From contig NC_088102.1 in assembly GCF_036370855.1 (NCBI RefSeq), forward strand, positions 35,749,835 to 35,813,834: DNA of 64,000 nucleotides, given 5' to 3'. Positions 14,386 to 27,158 of this stretch are shown here, in pieces (position 1 is the stretch's first letter; each line of letters starts with the position of its first letter). A program made the translations under genes and the position numbers. Source of the stretch: Dromaius novaehollandiae (lineage: Eukaryota > Chordata > Aves > Casuariiformes > Dromaiidae). The notes under the pieces were generated by a model. It ran no database searches. It had not been told where the DNA came from and saw only the letters and a list, made by a program, of their open reading frames with translations.

Positions 14386-15294
14386 CCTGACTAGTAGGTA
14401 TAATAGTTGGAAGAAAAATTGCTGAGAAGGTCTGTTAATTTATATATGTTTCATTTTTCAGGCACAACTGAGGCATGTGTCCATAAGGCATGTTCGTATG
14501 CATATGTGTGCACATACATGTACAAGTCTAAATGGATTTTCAAGCAATTTCTGTGAATGGGCGCGTGTGTGTGTATGAAGGCTAAAAAGCAATGGCACTC
14601 TATAGACATCTAGGAGATGATTGATTTAGTGATGGAGGAATTTCACCAAAAACACAAGAGCACATTTCCAGCCATGAATATTGTACTTGTCTACATTTTC
14701 CACTTAGAATGAATAACTGGAAATACTCTGTCAGTATTCCAGATCACAAGAGGAGCAGTATGCTTCTTGACTACCACACATTTCATAAAGGAAAATATGT
14801 TGTTTGCTGTAGTGCAAGGCAAATTAGGCTGAAGAGAAGCAATTCTGTCTCACCCTCCCACACAGAGACAATTTACACCTGAACAATTCAGCTATGCGGA
14901 AGCATTTTAATCAAACTCAGAAAATCAAGAATATAATTTAAAATCCCCTTGTCTTTCTTAAATAAATCAGAGATCTAGGAATTTCATATCAGACATACTG
15001 CAGTTTGTGTGCATGATGGACAGAAATAAAAATAGTTTCTAAAATCTGATTACGTATTTTGTGTATTTGTGAATTACATTCGGCCATTTACATTAACCAA
15101 ATGCTGCTCTTTGTACAGAAAATACATGTACTTTATTATTTCCAGTGGAAGATTTAAAAAAAGAATCTTTATAGAGTGTGGAAGACAAAAGGAACTATAT
15201 GAAACATTACTATTATCCATAATTCATTGACAACAGGGCCATTTTTTGTCATACTTCTTCATAAATGGTGTTTCCTACAAAAGTGCCAAATAAG

Positions 15295-15405
15295 AATAAG
15301 ACCCTCTTTTGCTAAGCACTATGGAAACAGAGATTAATCTTAAGGCTACCCCTACCTCAAAGAGTTTACAATCTAAGAAATGAGAGAAAAGAGATAGTAG
15401 GTGTT
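15295..15405 (+). repeat. Ancient interspersed repeat fragment (MIR-like 'locations and totals' segment)
   Basis: TTGCTAAGCACTATGGAAAC, then CCTACCTCAAAGAGTTTACA and ATCTAAG. This matches the common amniote repeat phrase 'ctaagcactgtac ... ccctgccccaaagagcttacaatctaag'. A second copy of the same segment is at about 53050-53125, in intron 1. Confidence 0.55.
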
Positions 15406-15979
15406 AGTTTAGACTTTATGTCTTGCCTTGTCTACTGAAACTGTAAAGAAATATATAAATTGTTGCTAGTTCTGATGCATGCAACTTTGTGATTGGAGAT
15501 TAAACTAGAACACTGCAGTATGTTTGTACCTTCCTGTTCCAAGATGTATGTATCTGAATCTCCATATCTGAATGAACCTGACAAGCCTCTTTCTCACAAA
15601 GCCTCTCGTCCTCACTTAAAAAGTTTTGATTCAAACTTGGATCAAAGGGGAGACAAACTGTAGATTTTTTGATACCATCTAATCTGAATTCTAAATCAAA
15701 TGAAGCATCAAAATTAGCTCCTACTTTATACTTCATCTGAGTATGAATTTTAATTATATTAATTGTGTGCCCTTAATTGTTCTGAAAACATCAAAATGCT
15801 CTCATATAAACCAGTGAATTGCCTGCAAATCTTAACAATCTGGAGAGAAACTCTGAAGGCCTGAAATAGCCTGAAATGAGAGATTCTAATCTCTTTGACA
15901 AAAAATAAATTATCTCTGTCTCTACCTCTTCTGTCCACAAGATACATTTAAAAATCTCAGTTGAAAAAATACATGCAGG

Positions 15980-16510
15980 AACAGCGCAGGTCTACATGTC
16001 AATTTACAAAGGGCACATTTCTCATCAAATGTTGAAAGGAAAACATCAAGTTGGAGTGACGTAACTGGTGGGGTTCCTCAGGCACTGATCTTGGGATCAG
16101 TCTTATTTGCATCTGTATGCATGTAGATGTCACAGAAATAATGTCTGTGGTGATGAGATATACTGACAAAGCAAAGTGATCATAAGAGAGGAGGACACTA
16201 GATAACTTTGAGGACTGGAGCAGCAGAAATGAAGTGAAATTCTTTTATACAAATGCCAAAATCAAGCCTTTAGGACTAAGAAAAAAGTCTAACTATAAAC
16301 TCTGAGCTCCTCAGATGGAAACAACTCAGGAGGAGAATGACGTGTATGCATTAATTGGATACAAAATTATTCTGAGTTACCAATACTCTATAACCAAAGA
16401 AAAAAACAAACGCAGTCATAGCCTGTATCAGAGGCAGAGAAGGATTAATATCATTGCTGCACAGCCCTGGCAATACCTCATATGACATATTTTGTACCTG
16501 AAGGTGTCAA
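15980..16510 (+). mobile_element. Decayed CR1 LINE fragment (reverse transcriptase region)
   Basis: A stretch starting at 16052 translates as W-S-D-V-T-G-G-V-P-Q-A-L-I-L-G-S-V-L-F. This corresponds to the conserved CR1 reverse-transcriptase block (W-x-P-V-T-S-G-V-P-Q-G-S-V-L-G-P-x-L-F). A stop follows soon after. About 360 bp further on, AGCCTGTATCAGAGGCAG and following bases match the 'cttgtatcagaaat' part near the end of the CR1 ORF. Multiple stops and small indels show it is long dead. CR1 is the dominant LINE of birds and other reptiles. Confidence 0.7.
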
Positions 16511-16591
16511 GTATTTCTAGAAAACTGGTAAGTCATCATTTTACTGACAAATAAATATTATTGAAATACATGTAAAGTAACTAACAATTTA

Positions 16592-16621
16592 TTTTGGTGC
16601 ATTTCATTTTTGGTGCATTTG
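16592..16621 (+). repeat. Short direct repeat
   Basis: TTTTGGTGCATTT occurs twice within about 30 bp, separated by CA. It is probably a local slippage duplication. Confidence 0.5.
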
Positions 16622-18077
16622 CCACTAAACCTCTGCACCTGACATCTTTGCACTAGCAGATACTGCTTTAACATCTGATGAACTACAGACGGCTTCAAAA
16701 TCTTTTCCATTTGTAGCTGCCCAGGATGTCTCGAAAGAATTGATTTCACCATTAATAGCTAATTTCTCTCTTTAGATAGAGTGGCAAGAGTGGCACAAAC
16801 ATACTTTTTGAGTCTGGCCTTTTTTAGATGGCTTTAATGTGCCCTTTTTTCTTTGGAATCCAGTTCTCTCTGAGATCTAAGACTACCTTTTTATGGTTCA
16901 CAATTGTTGTTGTAATCAAATTGGCTGTAGGCCCAAAGCAAGCTGTGTGACTCAGTGACAGTTGCAATCAGTGCACTGGGAAAAAGACAAAGAACTGATA
17001 CATTTGGAAGCCACAGCTATGGATGAAACTGCTTGGAGAGCTTTTCACAAAGTTTATTGGATGAAGAGCTTCAGATTAACATGGGCTTTAAAATATTAAA
17101 TATTTAAATTATTAAATATTAAATATTAATACATGTTACTAAGTAACATGCATACAATAACTAATGCTGCCAAAATTTTATTTAAAGAGCATTTAGTTTC
17201 AATTAGATATGATATTGTTAATGTCTCACATTAAAATGTTTTGCTATGTTGCTGTGCACTACAAGGCTCTTGTTTAGGAAAAGCTTAGATATGTTTTAAT
17301 ATAGGCAAGAGGATTATATGCTCATAAAGTCACAAAGCAGTCAAGAACTTCATGCATATGCTTAATTCTCACAAACTTCAGTGAGATTTAAATATGGGCT
17401 GCTAAGAAAATACTTTGCTTTAAACAAGACCATTTTCCATCCCAGAGCCTAATACATTTTCATAAAAGACAGCAGGTTTCCTATCTAAGATTTGAAGCAT
17501 GCTTTGAAAGGAAAGATGTTATTCTAACAAAAGGTATCTATCCTTTTTCTTCCTATAGATGAGAAAATCCTTAGATGCAGATCTCTTCTGTAAATTCTCT
17601 CAAATGATTAAGAAGCATTTTGGCAGCCTTTATGTGATCTACTTGGGGAAACAATCAGGAATAACACTAGCTAAACACTGTGGGGAGGAGCTGAAGAATC
17701 TAGGGTAAGATATGACCGATGTTAAATAGCTACACCTGTTCTGCCCTTTCTGCAAAGAAAGGAAAAATGCACAAAGCATATGAGAACAAGTTAAAGATAT
17801 CCTTGGATAGCTCTAACTTATGTAATAGTACTCCCACTTCCTCTGCTAGCAATTCATTACTTCTTCATGAACAGCAATCTACTTAAAAGTCACCCACAAT
17901 CACACATATGAATATAGTCCCACTCATTTGCACATTTGTATAGCAATGTCCTACAATATTACATTATATCAAACTTAAAAAATGAACTTTTAAGGAAGAA
18001 TGTAAAATATATTTTAAATATCCTTAGGAACTCAGCAGATACATCCGTGAAAACTGTGACATGTACTCATGTCACAA
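16622..18077. other. Intergenic sequence, no gene seen
   Basis: AT-rich sequence between old repeats. Apart from the AT minisatellite near 17.1 kb I see nothing I can name. Confidence 0.6.
17090..17135. repeat. AT-rich minisatellite (ATTAAATATT-type)
   Basis: Repeated TTAAATATTA-like units make a short, imperfect AT-only array. A similar array of TTTAATATTTTAAC units is seen at about 44720-44770 in intron 1. Confidence 0.6.
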
Positions 18078-18345
18078 AGAGGGTTCGGTTACATAAAAAT
18101 TGCCATATTGGCTCAGATTAGTTGTCCATCGAGTCTAGAATCCTGCTTCTGAAGGTGACAAGTACCAGATGCTTCAGAGGCAGGTGCAAGAAACCCCCAT
18201 ACTGAACACTTATGTAATAGAGAGGGTTCTTCCTAAAATCAGGCAGTTAGTGGGTGGCTTATGCTTCACAGCAGGAGAGTTTATAATGCCATGAAATGTT
18301 TATCTTCATTATGTAACTGTGGATGTGATTACCAATCTACACTCA
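18078..18345 (-). mobile_element. Ancient CR1-family LINE fragment, reverse orientation
   Basis: Read on the + strand, the blocks are TTGCCATATTGGCTCAGATT, GTCCATCGAGTCTAGAATCC, AGTACCAGATGCTTCAGAGG, CAGGTGCAAGAAACC and GTGGGTGGCTTATGC. They follow, in order, the reverse complement of the old sauropsid CR1 3' region ('gccatactgggtcagaccaatggtccatctagcccagtatcctg ... ccagatgcttcagagg ... gcaagaaacc ... gttggcttatgcc'). It is non-coding and degraded. Confidence 0.75.
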
Positions 18346-21300
18346 GCTTGGGCAAAAAGTGCCAAGGGGCTTTTAATATACACTACTAATCAGGACCTTG
18401 TTTTATTTCTCAGCTGAGAGATATTAGAGCAGTTCAGGAGCTGAGAGAGCCTATACCACTCTGCTAGAACGATCACTTTTTTAAATTATAGAAAGCGCTT
18501 GTAAATAGGGTTCATTTAGCCATCTAAAAGTTAGGTGTCTGGTCTAAGCTAGTCATTAAGCCAAGAGATACATGCCACTCCATGTGTTGTTAACTTGCAG
18601 CAGTGAGTTTCTAGGGTTATACATGATGAGTTTGAACCGGGGAAGTAAGCAAGAGGACCTTTTGCATCGAAACCTCCTTGGGCAAAAGAAAAATCTCTTA
18701 GGCAATTAGAATTAATAATAGCCCGAACCTGAAGTGTGCTACAATTCTAAAACAATAGTCGTAATCTCTATTATTTAACAAAAGAGATAGTGATTTTTTA
18801 AAATAAAAGGATTAATTTACTTTATAGTAAAGAGTGAGGAATTAAAACATCCAATACAAATACCAAAAAACCTTCTATAGCAGATGCTTGATTTTTAAAT
18901 TAAAGTATATTGCTGTTTTAATTGTAAGTCTCCTTCCCTGCTTAAAGCTTTTCTACAAGAGGCAGCATGCATGTATAACGATTTAATTGAATTTGTTCAA
19001 TGTTATAATCATATCATTAGTTAATTTAGCACAACTCTGTGTGGGTCCTAGAAATAATGGTACATGCAGCTGAGCAGTCACACCATTTGGCAGCACAAGT
19101 CCATTTTTTAGGAAAGAAATGAGTACAAGATGGAAAGACTCAGTATTTAACATTCTTTTAAATGAAACAATTTCATTAAGATGACAATAATAAGCACAGT
19201 GAAGGAAGATGCTGGAGTAACTAGGTGATCCCAGCAGTGCAAGACAAATTCTGTCTTGGCAATCCTTGTACTGTGTAACGTATTTTCTGAAGTCAAGACT
19301 AGGTGCAGCTTTTGCTTGGGCTAACATTCCGTTCAGACCTTGCATATCCATTTCTGCTTTCTTTTTGTTTGCATTGGAACAGAAAAGCTTGAAAGAAAGC
19401 GGTTCTCCATAGTTACTTATCTGTTTGACTCTCTGAAACACCTTTAAAAAATGGTGGGCATTTCCAGTCTCACTTTTAGATGTGATATAAATTAGGGTGG
19501 AGCAAGAATTATCCTCCAATAGAAGCTGAGTGATTTAAGAAGCTAATTCCTCATGGCTGGACACACTGAGTGGTTGTGGAAATGCTCCTCATCCATTTTA
19601 CTGCAAAAGCAAGGTTCACTTAAACTCCCTTCAATGGTAGGTTTAAACTAATCTGCCAGCTGTGCACTGAAATGAATTATAAGTATGAATACAATCGATC
19701 ACAGTGTCTCAGCTGAATTATCTTCAACTGTGTTGCAAGCTCGTATTCAATCATGCCATACAGCACAGATTTTAAATAAGTTGCCAAAGATCACACAACA
19801 CAAGGGTGGTAGGGTTGGGAAAAGAACCAGAACTGCTGGTCAGTAATTCTGCGTTCAGTGCACGAGACCCCAGTTTCCCCTGGGCAACACATTTCTGCAG
19901 ATGAAACAGAAATATGTCTCTGGTTCCTATTTTATATAGACTGGAATGACTGCAGAGAACCTGTCCCCAGCTGCCAGCCTGCAGGCACTGCTATAACTTC
20001 TGAGTATTAGGGGACTTTCCCTTTAGAGATTCCTTAGGCCTGACTTCCTAGGTAAAAACTGATAATGATGGGCCGAAACTGCCAAAAAAGAAACATATGA
20101 AAGATAATAAATTTAGAAGAAGGTTCTAAATAAGATTTTTTTGTGTGATCTTCATAGAATATTGACTTTCAGTCATTTTCAGTGCACTTTGTTGGTATTC
20201 TTCCTCTTATTTACAAAAATTCTGGTTTTTTTACTGAGCTTCAAAGGAAGGGCTGAAACTGTAGAGCACTGGAAGCTTTCCCGTTTGGCGTTACTTGTCT
20301 GTGTGCACAGTGTGATTTAGCCTAAATGATAAAAAGCATCCCCCTGGCACACCTTAAAAATAATAATACCCTACTTTGTAAATCCATCACTCCTGACTTT
20401 TAATCACCCATCTTGACTATAGGTAAGTAAGGGGAGGAAAGGGGAGGGGATGGAAGAGTAGAGGAAACTTTCATCCCATCTATTTTATTCTTTATTATAC
20501 TCCACCTTCCTGAAGCTTTGGAGTGTAATCTGAAAGGACAAAAGTATTCCGACCGAAATTGTCCTCCACCTGACTGTAAGCATCTAAACAATCTAAGTTA
20601 GACGCATATTTGCACTAGGCTTTCTATGCAGTCAATGAAGAGAGAAAAGCATCTCCAGCAGATGATTCAAATAGTTGGTTGGCTTTTGTACTCTGTAAGG
20701 GCAAATGCACCTCCTTCCAGCTGGATGACAGCAGGGAGCCAGGAAAGTCCACTGAGCCCCCACACCACTGCACATGACAAAACTCTGTATGTGTTCCCAA
20801 ACAGATACAAGGTGCACATCCGCATATATTGATTGCAATTACACAGCCTTGACAAAGGAATGGACTGAAGAAGAAGAATCTACAACTGAAAGAAACCATC
20901 ATATCGGCACATGTAGAAAAGAGCCATCTTTGTCTTTGCCTCTGCCTTTGCATCAAAGAATGACTTGGAATTAAGTACTACTGCTTGAGTGAAAAAACAC
21001 AGTAAGAAATGGCAAACATACATCTTCAATTAAAAGCAAAATATATTCTTCATCGATTTCTGATTCCCCAAGAAAAAACATCTCTTATTTTTATCTGGAT
21101 TGGTCCTGAATATGGCATTCAGCTGCAGCATTTGAGATGGCAAAGCAGTTCTGAGACCACGATTTCTCTTTAATAAGGCATGCACAAAGTGCCACACAAG
21201 TGGCACCCTTCAGGATGGCACAAATCGGCACTGCCTCAATAAAAAGTAGTTTTGCACTACCCCTATTTCCTTGTTCTCACCTCCATGTTATCCCTTCTCT

Positions 21301-24300
21301 TGGGCCAGTATGTGTGTTTATCCAGTTGCATGGTTAACTGGACCTACTGAAAGACTAATCAGTTTTTATTTCTTAAACTAGTTTTAGCCTGGTTAAGTTT
21401 CCCAGTTCAGTTTGTTGCTCAACACACAAATATTTGTGCCACTAAGTAAGCTGCAAGCTAGGGAAGGGAACAGAGCAGGAGGAAGACAAGGCTGCTTCTT
21501 TCAGTGACACTGCTGATCTAGCTGGCTTAAGGCATGCCTTAGGGCCAGTACAAGTTTCAGCAGTGTTGTGGAGCTATGATAATCTACAATCTCCCTTTTT
21601 GTACTATCTGAACTTTGGGAAAAGAAGGCATCAAGTCTGATCACTATATACAGGCAATCAAAATGGAGCATATGTTTATCCCAAAACAGCCTGTGAGTGC
21701 GCTCAGAAAGGACAGAATAAAGTTACTGAACAGCCCATATCATAGATTACCACTACGAGTGGTACGCAAATCAGCCACATCAAAGGTATATCAAAAGCAG
21801 CTGATATATCTAAAAATGCATAAGACTTTCCCCACATCCTCCAACCCAAGCCTCTCAAACACATAGCAGCAATTGCTAGCATTTTTCTATGTAGTATAAA
21901 TAGATATAAAATATTCCAAATCCGTAACTGGAATAATTTATGATGTTTGGGTAACCTGTTGAGTCAGATCCATCTAAAAAACACTAAAACTTATATAGAT
22001 TTGATTCTAATCTTGTTTTTGTGATTCGCTAAAAGTCATTTTTTGAGATGGTAGGGTCAAGTAGAACAAACTACTTTTATCCCATCAGTATGCAATAATG
22101 GGATTCTTGGTTAGAACTTAACAAAATCTGACTTTGCTGAAATACTAATGTAGATTTAATCAGCTCAATTTAGCTAAATCCTTATTAAGATATCTATAAC
22201 AACCACCCAGTGTTTAACTCACACTAGGATTCTGAATGAAAGCTATTACCAAATAAATTCCCTAAAGACCTCTACTAATTTTCCTCAAGATGGTAGAACA
22301 TTCACACTACTACCATTTTTTGTAAATGTTTCACTAGTACCTGGTTATGAATATAAATATCACTGTTTTGTGGAGGAAAATTTCAAAACTACTATATTTA
22401 GGAGTTAAAAATTGAACTAAGAATTGGTCCTTTCAGTTCTGCAATGACTGACTAAGCTGGATGGCATTGCTTAACTTCCATTGATCCTATTATGGATTTT
22501 AAGATGTGAATGCCATGCCAATCAGAATTATGCAACCTAACCTCTTAACTCACCCTCCACATGGAATTCTTTAGCCACAGACTTAAAGGCCTGCTATGCT
22601 ACATGGCTGCCTGCTATTTCTTTAGAGATACTCACAGACAAAGTGTAATCATTTCCAGGAATGGTAAATATGCTTAAAGGGCCATACGTACTCTGGCTCT
22701 ACATTCAACAATAGCATATAAGAGTTACTGTAGTCCTGTTTTATCAAGTAAATATATTTTGCAACACTGCTGCTTCATCATAACTACTCCTGGTTAACTG
22801 CATATTTTTAACGCTAATACTACTCAAAGAAGTAAAAAGCAGATGAGTTTTGGTTAGCTTCATGTGTGAAAATAAAAAAATTCTGAATACTAATTCTTAT
22901 TTTGTTATCATTATTCTCTCATAGCAGTAACTCTGTTCCCTCCCCATTTCTCATTTAACAGTGACTCTAAGGCTGAAGCCAGAAAACTTTTGCACTTCAG
23001 AAATCCACGGCTATCAAAACGTCACAGTGGGGCACTGGCACTGAGGTATAAATTAGTCTTTGTAAGCTGCAGCTAAAGTAAGTGTTGGAACAACAGCAAC
23101 ATAAAGTCATGATTTTTGACCAGCACACACTTGTCCCATTCCATACCGAGCATATCTTGTCTCTAGCTAAGGAGTCATCCCTATATTTACACCAAAAAGT
23201 GAGTATGTCTTAACACCTGTCCATTCTGGTGAAAAGTACCAGAAGCTTCCATGTTTTCAGATATTTTTTCCAGATCATATACAGGTAGTCCAGCTTTCAG
23301 TTCAAGACATTTCATTTGTAAAGTCCATAACAATAGAAAGCAAAAAGGCACTAAGAACATACTTAAATCTATTTGAGTTTGTGAAACTCATGAAGAAAGA
23401 CAAGACCCCAAAATATTTAGTGCTTGGGACATGGTTATTTGACTGTGGTTTCTGAATGGCGTCACTTGTTCCTAGTCCATTTCTGCCTTGTTGGCATAGG
23501 CAGCACTCATATATACTTTTAAAATAAGCCATTTACATTAAAAACACCTGATTGCTTATTTCTGTTCCAAAAAGAACACTGGAAGGCCCTCAAATCAACT
23601 GCTGCTTGGCTAAAGGACTCTAGTACTCCAGGATTACGTTTTTCAATTTTTTTCAGCCTGGGCAGAGGTAAAAAAAGAAATAATCAGGATTTCAAAATCA
23701 AGACACCGACCATGGCAGATTTTCTGTCCTCTTCATGACATTCAGATAAAGGGACTGGAAATTCTTGTGAGACCTCTGCTACATATATTGCAGCATGAGA
23801 CTGTTTGCAGAAGCTGAAGAGCTATCATAGGTGAAGAAGCAGTGAGCCTTTCTCCCCTTTCCCCCCTCCTCCATGTAGTCAAGTAAAAGCTATAGGATGC
23901 ATCTCACATTATCTGTAGTTGATTTTATTCTTAATACAGACATTCTTGAAAATGTTAGGGTTAGAAGACTGAAATTATCTGAAGCCCTCCCTACTTGTGG
24001 TATACTACGAAACAGTTCATTTTATTCACATGTAAAAAAAAACATTTTTACAATAAATATATTTAAGGAATCAAAAAAAAAAAATCAGATTAATGTTTTT
24101 CCCCCACACCTTCAGTTGTGCTTCAGTTGCTTCTGAACAGAGCAGTACCACACGCGGCAAACTGAGCTGGCTCCTGAGCATTCTTGTACTGGATCGTATT
24201 AATCAAATTCTCTTAATGAATTACTAGCTTACAGAAAGTTAAATATTTCAACTTTGAAGCCAGTAGAAAATAAAGATTAAATTAACAAGAAATCACATTA

Positions 24301-25315
24301 TCTGCCAGTCTCAAAACAGAAAGTACTCTAAAAAAATTCCCATTGCTCAGTAGAACAGTATTATGTCCCGACAACTTAGTTTTAAAACACTTTTTTGGGA
24401 TCCTATGATTCAGATACTCATTTTGATTCATGTCAGTTGTATTGTAAAAGTATTGTAAAAAACTGAGTTTCTAATGTATTTTTAGTATTTAGATGAAAAT
24501 ATGCCACGAATAACAGTTTTGAGTACCATTTTAGAAAAATGTTCTTACAAAACAATTACTAATTATTCCTCCAAAAGCCTCTCGGATAAGGAAACAAGTA
24601 TTATTATTGCATGTTTGAGACGTGTGCTACTTGAGATGTGTTAGAGAAAGTGTGATAGCAGTTTACTATGATTGTTCCAGTGTGCTTATGTTACAACGCT
24701 TTTGTAGACACACGGAATTTCTACCCATAGGAATATTACAATAAACAATATCTATAAATAGAACATGCCCTTCCTTGCATGCTATATGAGATAAAAATAG
24801 ATTCTGTTTAAAATGCTTTAACTAACAAAACAAAAACAGACAGAATCTATACACAGTTTCCTCACTACAACATTTTCTTACCATTTTCGATCATCAAGAA
24901 AAGGAAGAGCCTTCAGGAAAAAATTCTGGAAATCATTGTTAAAACCCAAAGGCAAACTGTACTTTCAACTTTGGGTAAAAAAGATTTTTGTAAACAAATA
25001 CCCTTGATAAATGCAACACTGCCCTGATCCAGGGCATTCAGACAGATGCTGCAAGTTCGCAGCCTATATGAGTCACTCCAGCTACTCTCAAAATGGTCAA
25101 ACCTCCTTCCAATTGACTGCGTGCTCCGCTTTCTCCCTTCCTTGGGAAAAGCCACCAAGCAACCTTAGTGTGGGAATCGGACATTACTATCTCCAAGGGA
25201 GCTGGCCCCACCTTCTCCAACAGGAAGACTGAACAGTCCATCTCTGCTCCTTCCCTGTGATACCTGAAGAGTTGGAAAGAAACCCAGCAGTTGCAGAAAA
25301 AAATGAAACGGGACT
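18346..25315. other. Intergenic sequence upstream of the CpG island
   Basis: No recognisable exon. A 178-codon open frame sits on the minus strand at 18983-19519, unusually long for AT-rich DNA but without any family motif I recognise. The segment 20620-20960 has several overlapping short frames on both strands, which suggests locally few stops rather than a gene. One MIR-like remnant lies at about 19.8 kb. Confidence 0.6.
19765..19885 (-). repeat. Ancient MIR-like SINE remnant, reverse orientation
   Basis: TTGCCAAAGATCACACAACA is followed by GAACCAGAACTGCTGGTCAG and CGTTCAGTGCACGAGACCCC. This mirrors the reverse complement of the MIR core ('aaggtcacacagcaag ... gaacccaggtctcctgactccc ... 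ccagtgctc'). Confidence 0.6.
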
Positions 25316-25375
25316 AGAGCTGACAGAGGGGGCTCAGAGCTGGCAGAGAGGGCTCAGAGATGACAAAGGGGGCTC
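25316..25375 (+). repeat. 20-bp tandem repeat, three copies
   Basis: Units starting AGAGCTGACAGAGGG, AGAGCTGGCAGAGAG and AGAGATGACAAAGGG each end GGCTC. They lie back to back, 20 bp each, with three or four differences between units. The array sits about 300 bp before the CpG island. Confidence 0.8.
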
Positions 25376-26595
25376 TTGCCCCGTAGCTATGAAGAAGTAA
25401 TGGAGCACACTGGAGGCCGGGGTAAGGAACGTGTGTCGGAGAACGGTGTCTCTTCCAGTAGTATCACGCTATTTTACTCGATAAATTTGGGACAACGCGC
25501 CGCATCAGCCGACAGGCACACATACAAAGACTAGGAAGGGGCGGTGCAAAATCCAAGCAACGGGCAAAACCACAATCTAAGCTAATCTTGATGGTCTGAC
25601 TCATGATTTTCGAGTCCTTAAGGCTGGCAATATTGCTCCACTTTTCCACCAGGCCAAGCAGCCCATTTGCCTTGCAAACGCCCGGAAAGGGGGGTCAGCG
25701 CCACGCTGCTGCCGCACACTGCCTTCACCGCCTGCCTGGGCCCGCCACCACCGCCGCCATCGCAGCGTGCCGCGACGGGCCCGGAGGCCGCGGCGGCGTT
25801 TCACGCACCCACCCGCAGCACGGCCCGCTCCAGCCAGGTGAGCCGAGCCGCACGCCTGCGGACACGGCACCCCCGCGGCAGCACTCAACAGCCCCGTTTA
25901 AAGTACGGCAGAGCCACGGGTTCCTGGGCTTTCGCCGTGTCGGGGCGTTGCGGTGGCAGTAAGGATAACCTCAGAGTCAGGCATGGCTGCTCGCTACTGA
26001 AAGCGGGTGCTGGGATCCGCTGCATTAACCCCTTGCACTTCCCAGAGGCTCTGGCGCTACTGCTGCTACGCACTTAGGAGTTATACACACTTCGGAAAAA
26101 GTGAAAAGCAGCGAAAACCCAGCCCAGGGCTCCCCGCTCCGCCGCGGAGCGCCGAACTCTTTGCCCCGCGGCAGCGGAGCAGGAAAGAGAGCGGCCGCGC
26201 GTATCCCTCCGCGCCGCCGTGCGTGCGTGTGCGGCGGCGGCTGGCGGGGCGCGCGTGAGCCGCGGCCGGGGGCGGAACTACTTTCAGGAAAGTCGGGCGC
26301 GGGGCAGCGGCCGGCGCCCCGGGGAGGCGGTGCGGGTGGCGCCGCGCTCGCGGCCCGGTGTCCTGCGCTCTCCTCCCCCTCCCCTTCCCCGCGGGTATTT
26401 TGGCTCAAGCCGCGGCGGCGGAAGGAGCTTGAAGTCAACGCTTCCGCCCGGCTTTCCTGCGAGGAGGCGGCGGCGGCGAGGGGCCGCGGCGCGGCGGCCG
26501 CTGATGGAGTTGTTGCCGGGCGGGGAGCGCCGCGGCTGAACTTCCCGCGGGCCTTCTGCCGCCTTCCCCTCCCCTCCGCGCCGCGGCCGCGGGGG

Positions 26596-26632
26596 CTCCG
26601 CGCCGCGCCGCGCCGCGCCGGCCCGGCCCGGC
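26596..26632. repeat. GC-only pentamer array in the promoter island
   Basis: Repeated CGCGC/CCGCG units run into CCCGG/GCCCG units. This is low-complexity sequence prone to G-rich secondary structure and to assembly or coverage errors. Confidence 0.7.
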
Positions 26633-26693
26633 CGCGTCCCTCCCCCCGCCGCCCCCTTCCCTCCTCGCACGAGCGGCCGTGACGCATCCCGCG

Positions 26694-26719
26694 CCCCCCC
26701 GCCCCCGGGCTGGTTAAAA
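26694..26719 (+). promoter_or_regulatory. Candidate core promoter motifs: GC box and weak TATA-like TTAAAA
   Basis: A C-rich run with a single G at 26701 forms a GC box on the reverse strand, of the kind bound by Sp/KLF factors. TTAAAA follows 8 bp later. If used as a TATA-like element it would place initiation near 26745. This is inference from motif spacing only; CpG-island promoters often lack a functional TATA box. Confidence 0.3.
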
Positions 26720-27122
26720 CGCCTCCCCCCGCCGCCTCCCTCCCCCCGCCGCCAGCCTGCTCCGCGGGACCGGCGCTGCTCCCGCTGCAGCGCCCGGCGT
26801 CGCTGGAGGGCGGTGGGCAGGAGCGGCCGCGCCGCCGCCGAGGGACGCCGCGGAGGAGGCAGCCGCGCGGCGGAGGGACGCGGCGCCCGCGGGAGGCCTC
26901 GGCGCCCGGAGGGATTCCCGCTGCTGCCCCCGCCCGCCGCGAGGGGCCGGGCGCCGCAGGGCGGCGGCGGGCGATGAGCGGCGGCGGGCGGCGCAGCGCC
27001 CTGCGGCGGGCAGGCTGCCCCCGGCCGCGCCGCGCCGCGCCCCGCTAGGCTCCCGCCGCCGTCCCCGCGGGCCGGGAAACGCGCCCCGGCGCTGGACAAC
27101 CGGATCTGGTGTCTCCAGGACA

Positions 27123-27139
27123 CCCCCCCCCCCCCCCCC
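27123..27139 (+). repeat. Poly-C run (17 C) upstream of the SPRED1 start
   Basis: Seventeen consecutive C lie 20 bp before the upstream ORF start. If transcribed it would be a C-rich leader element, a possible site for poly(C)-binding proteins. Its length may vary or be misassembled. Confidence 0.8.
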
Positions 27140-27158
27140 GCGGCAGGGCGCCGCTCGC

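Noticed and set aside
20624..20974. Cluster of five overlapping short frames on both strands
   Set aside because: Mutual overlap in many frames indicates a locally stop-poor stretch; no protein family is recognisable.
26025..26687. Overlapping long open frames (about 190-220 codons) on both strands in the island
   Set aside because: Several frames being open at once is the signature of extreme GC content, not of genes.
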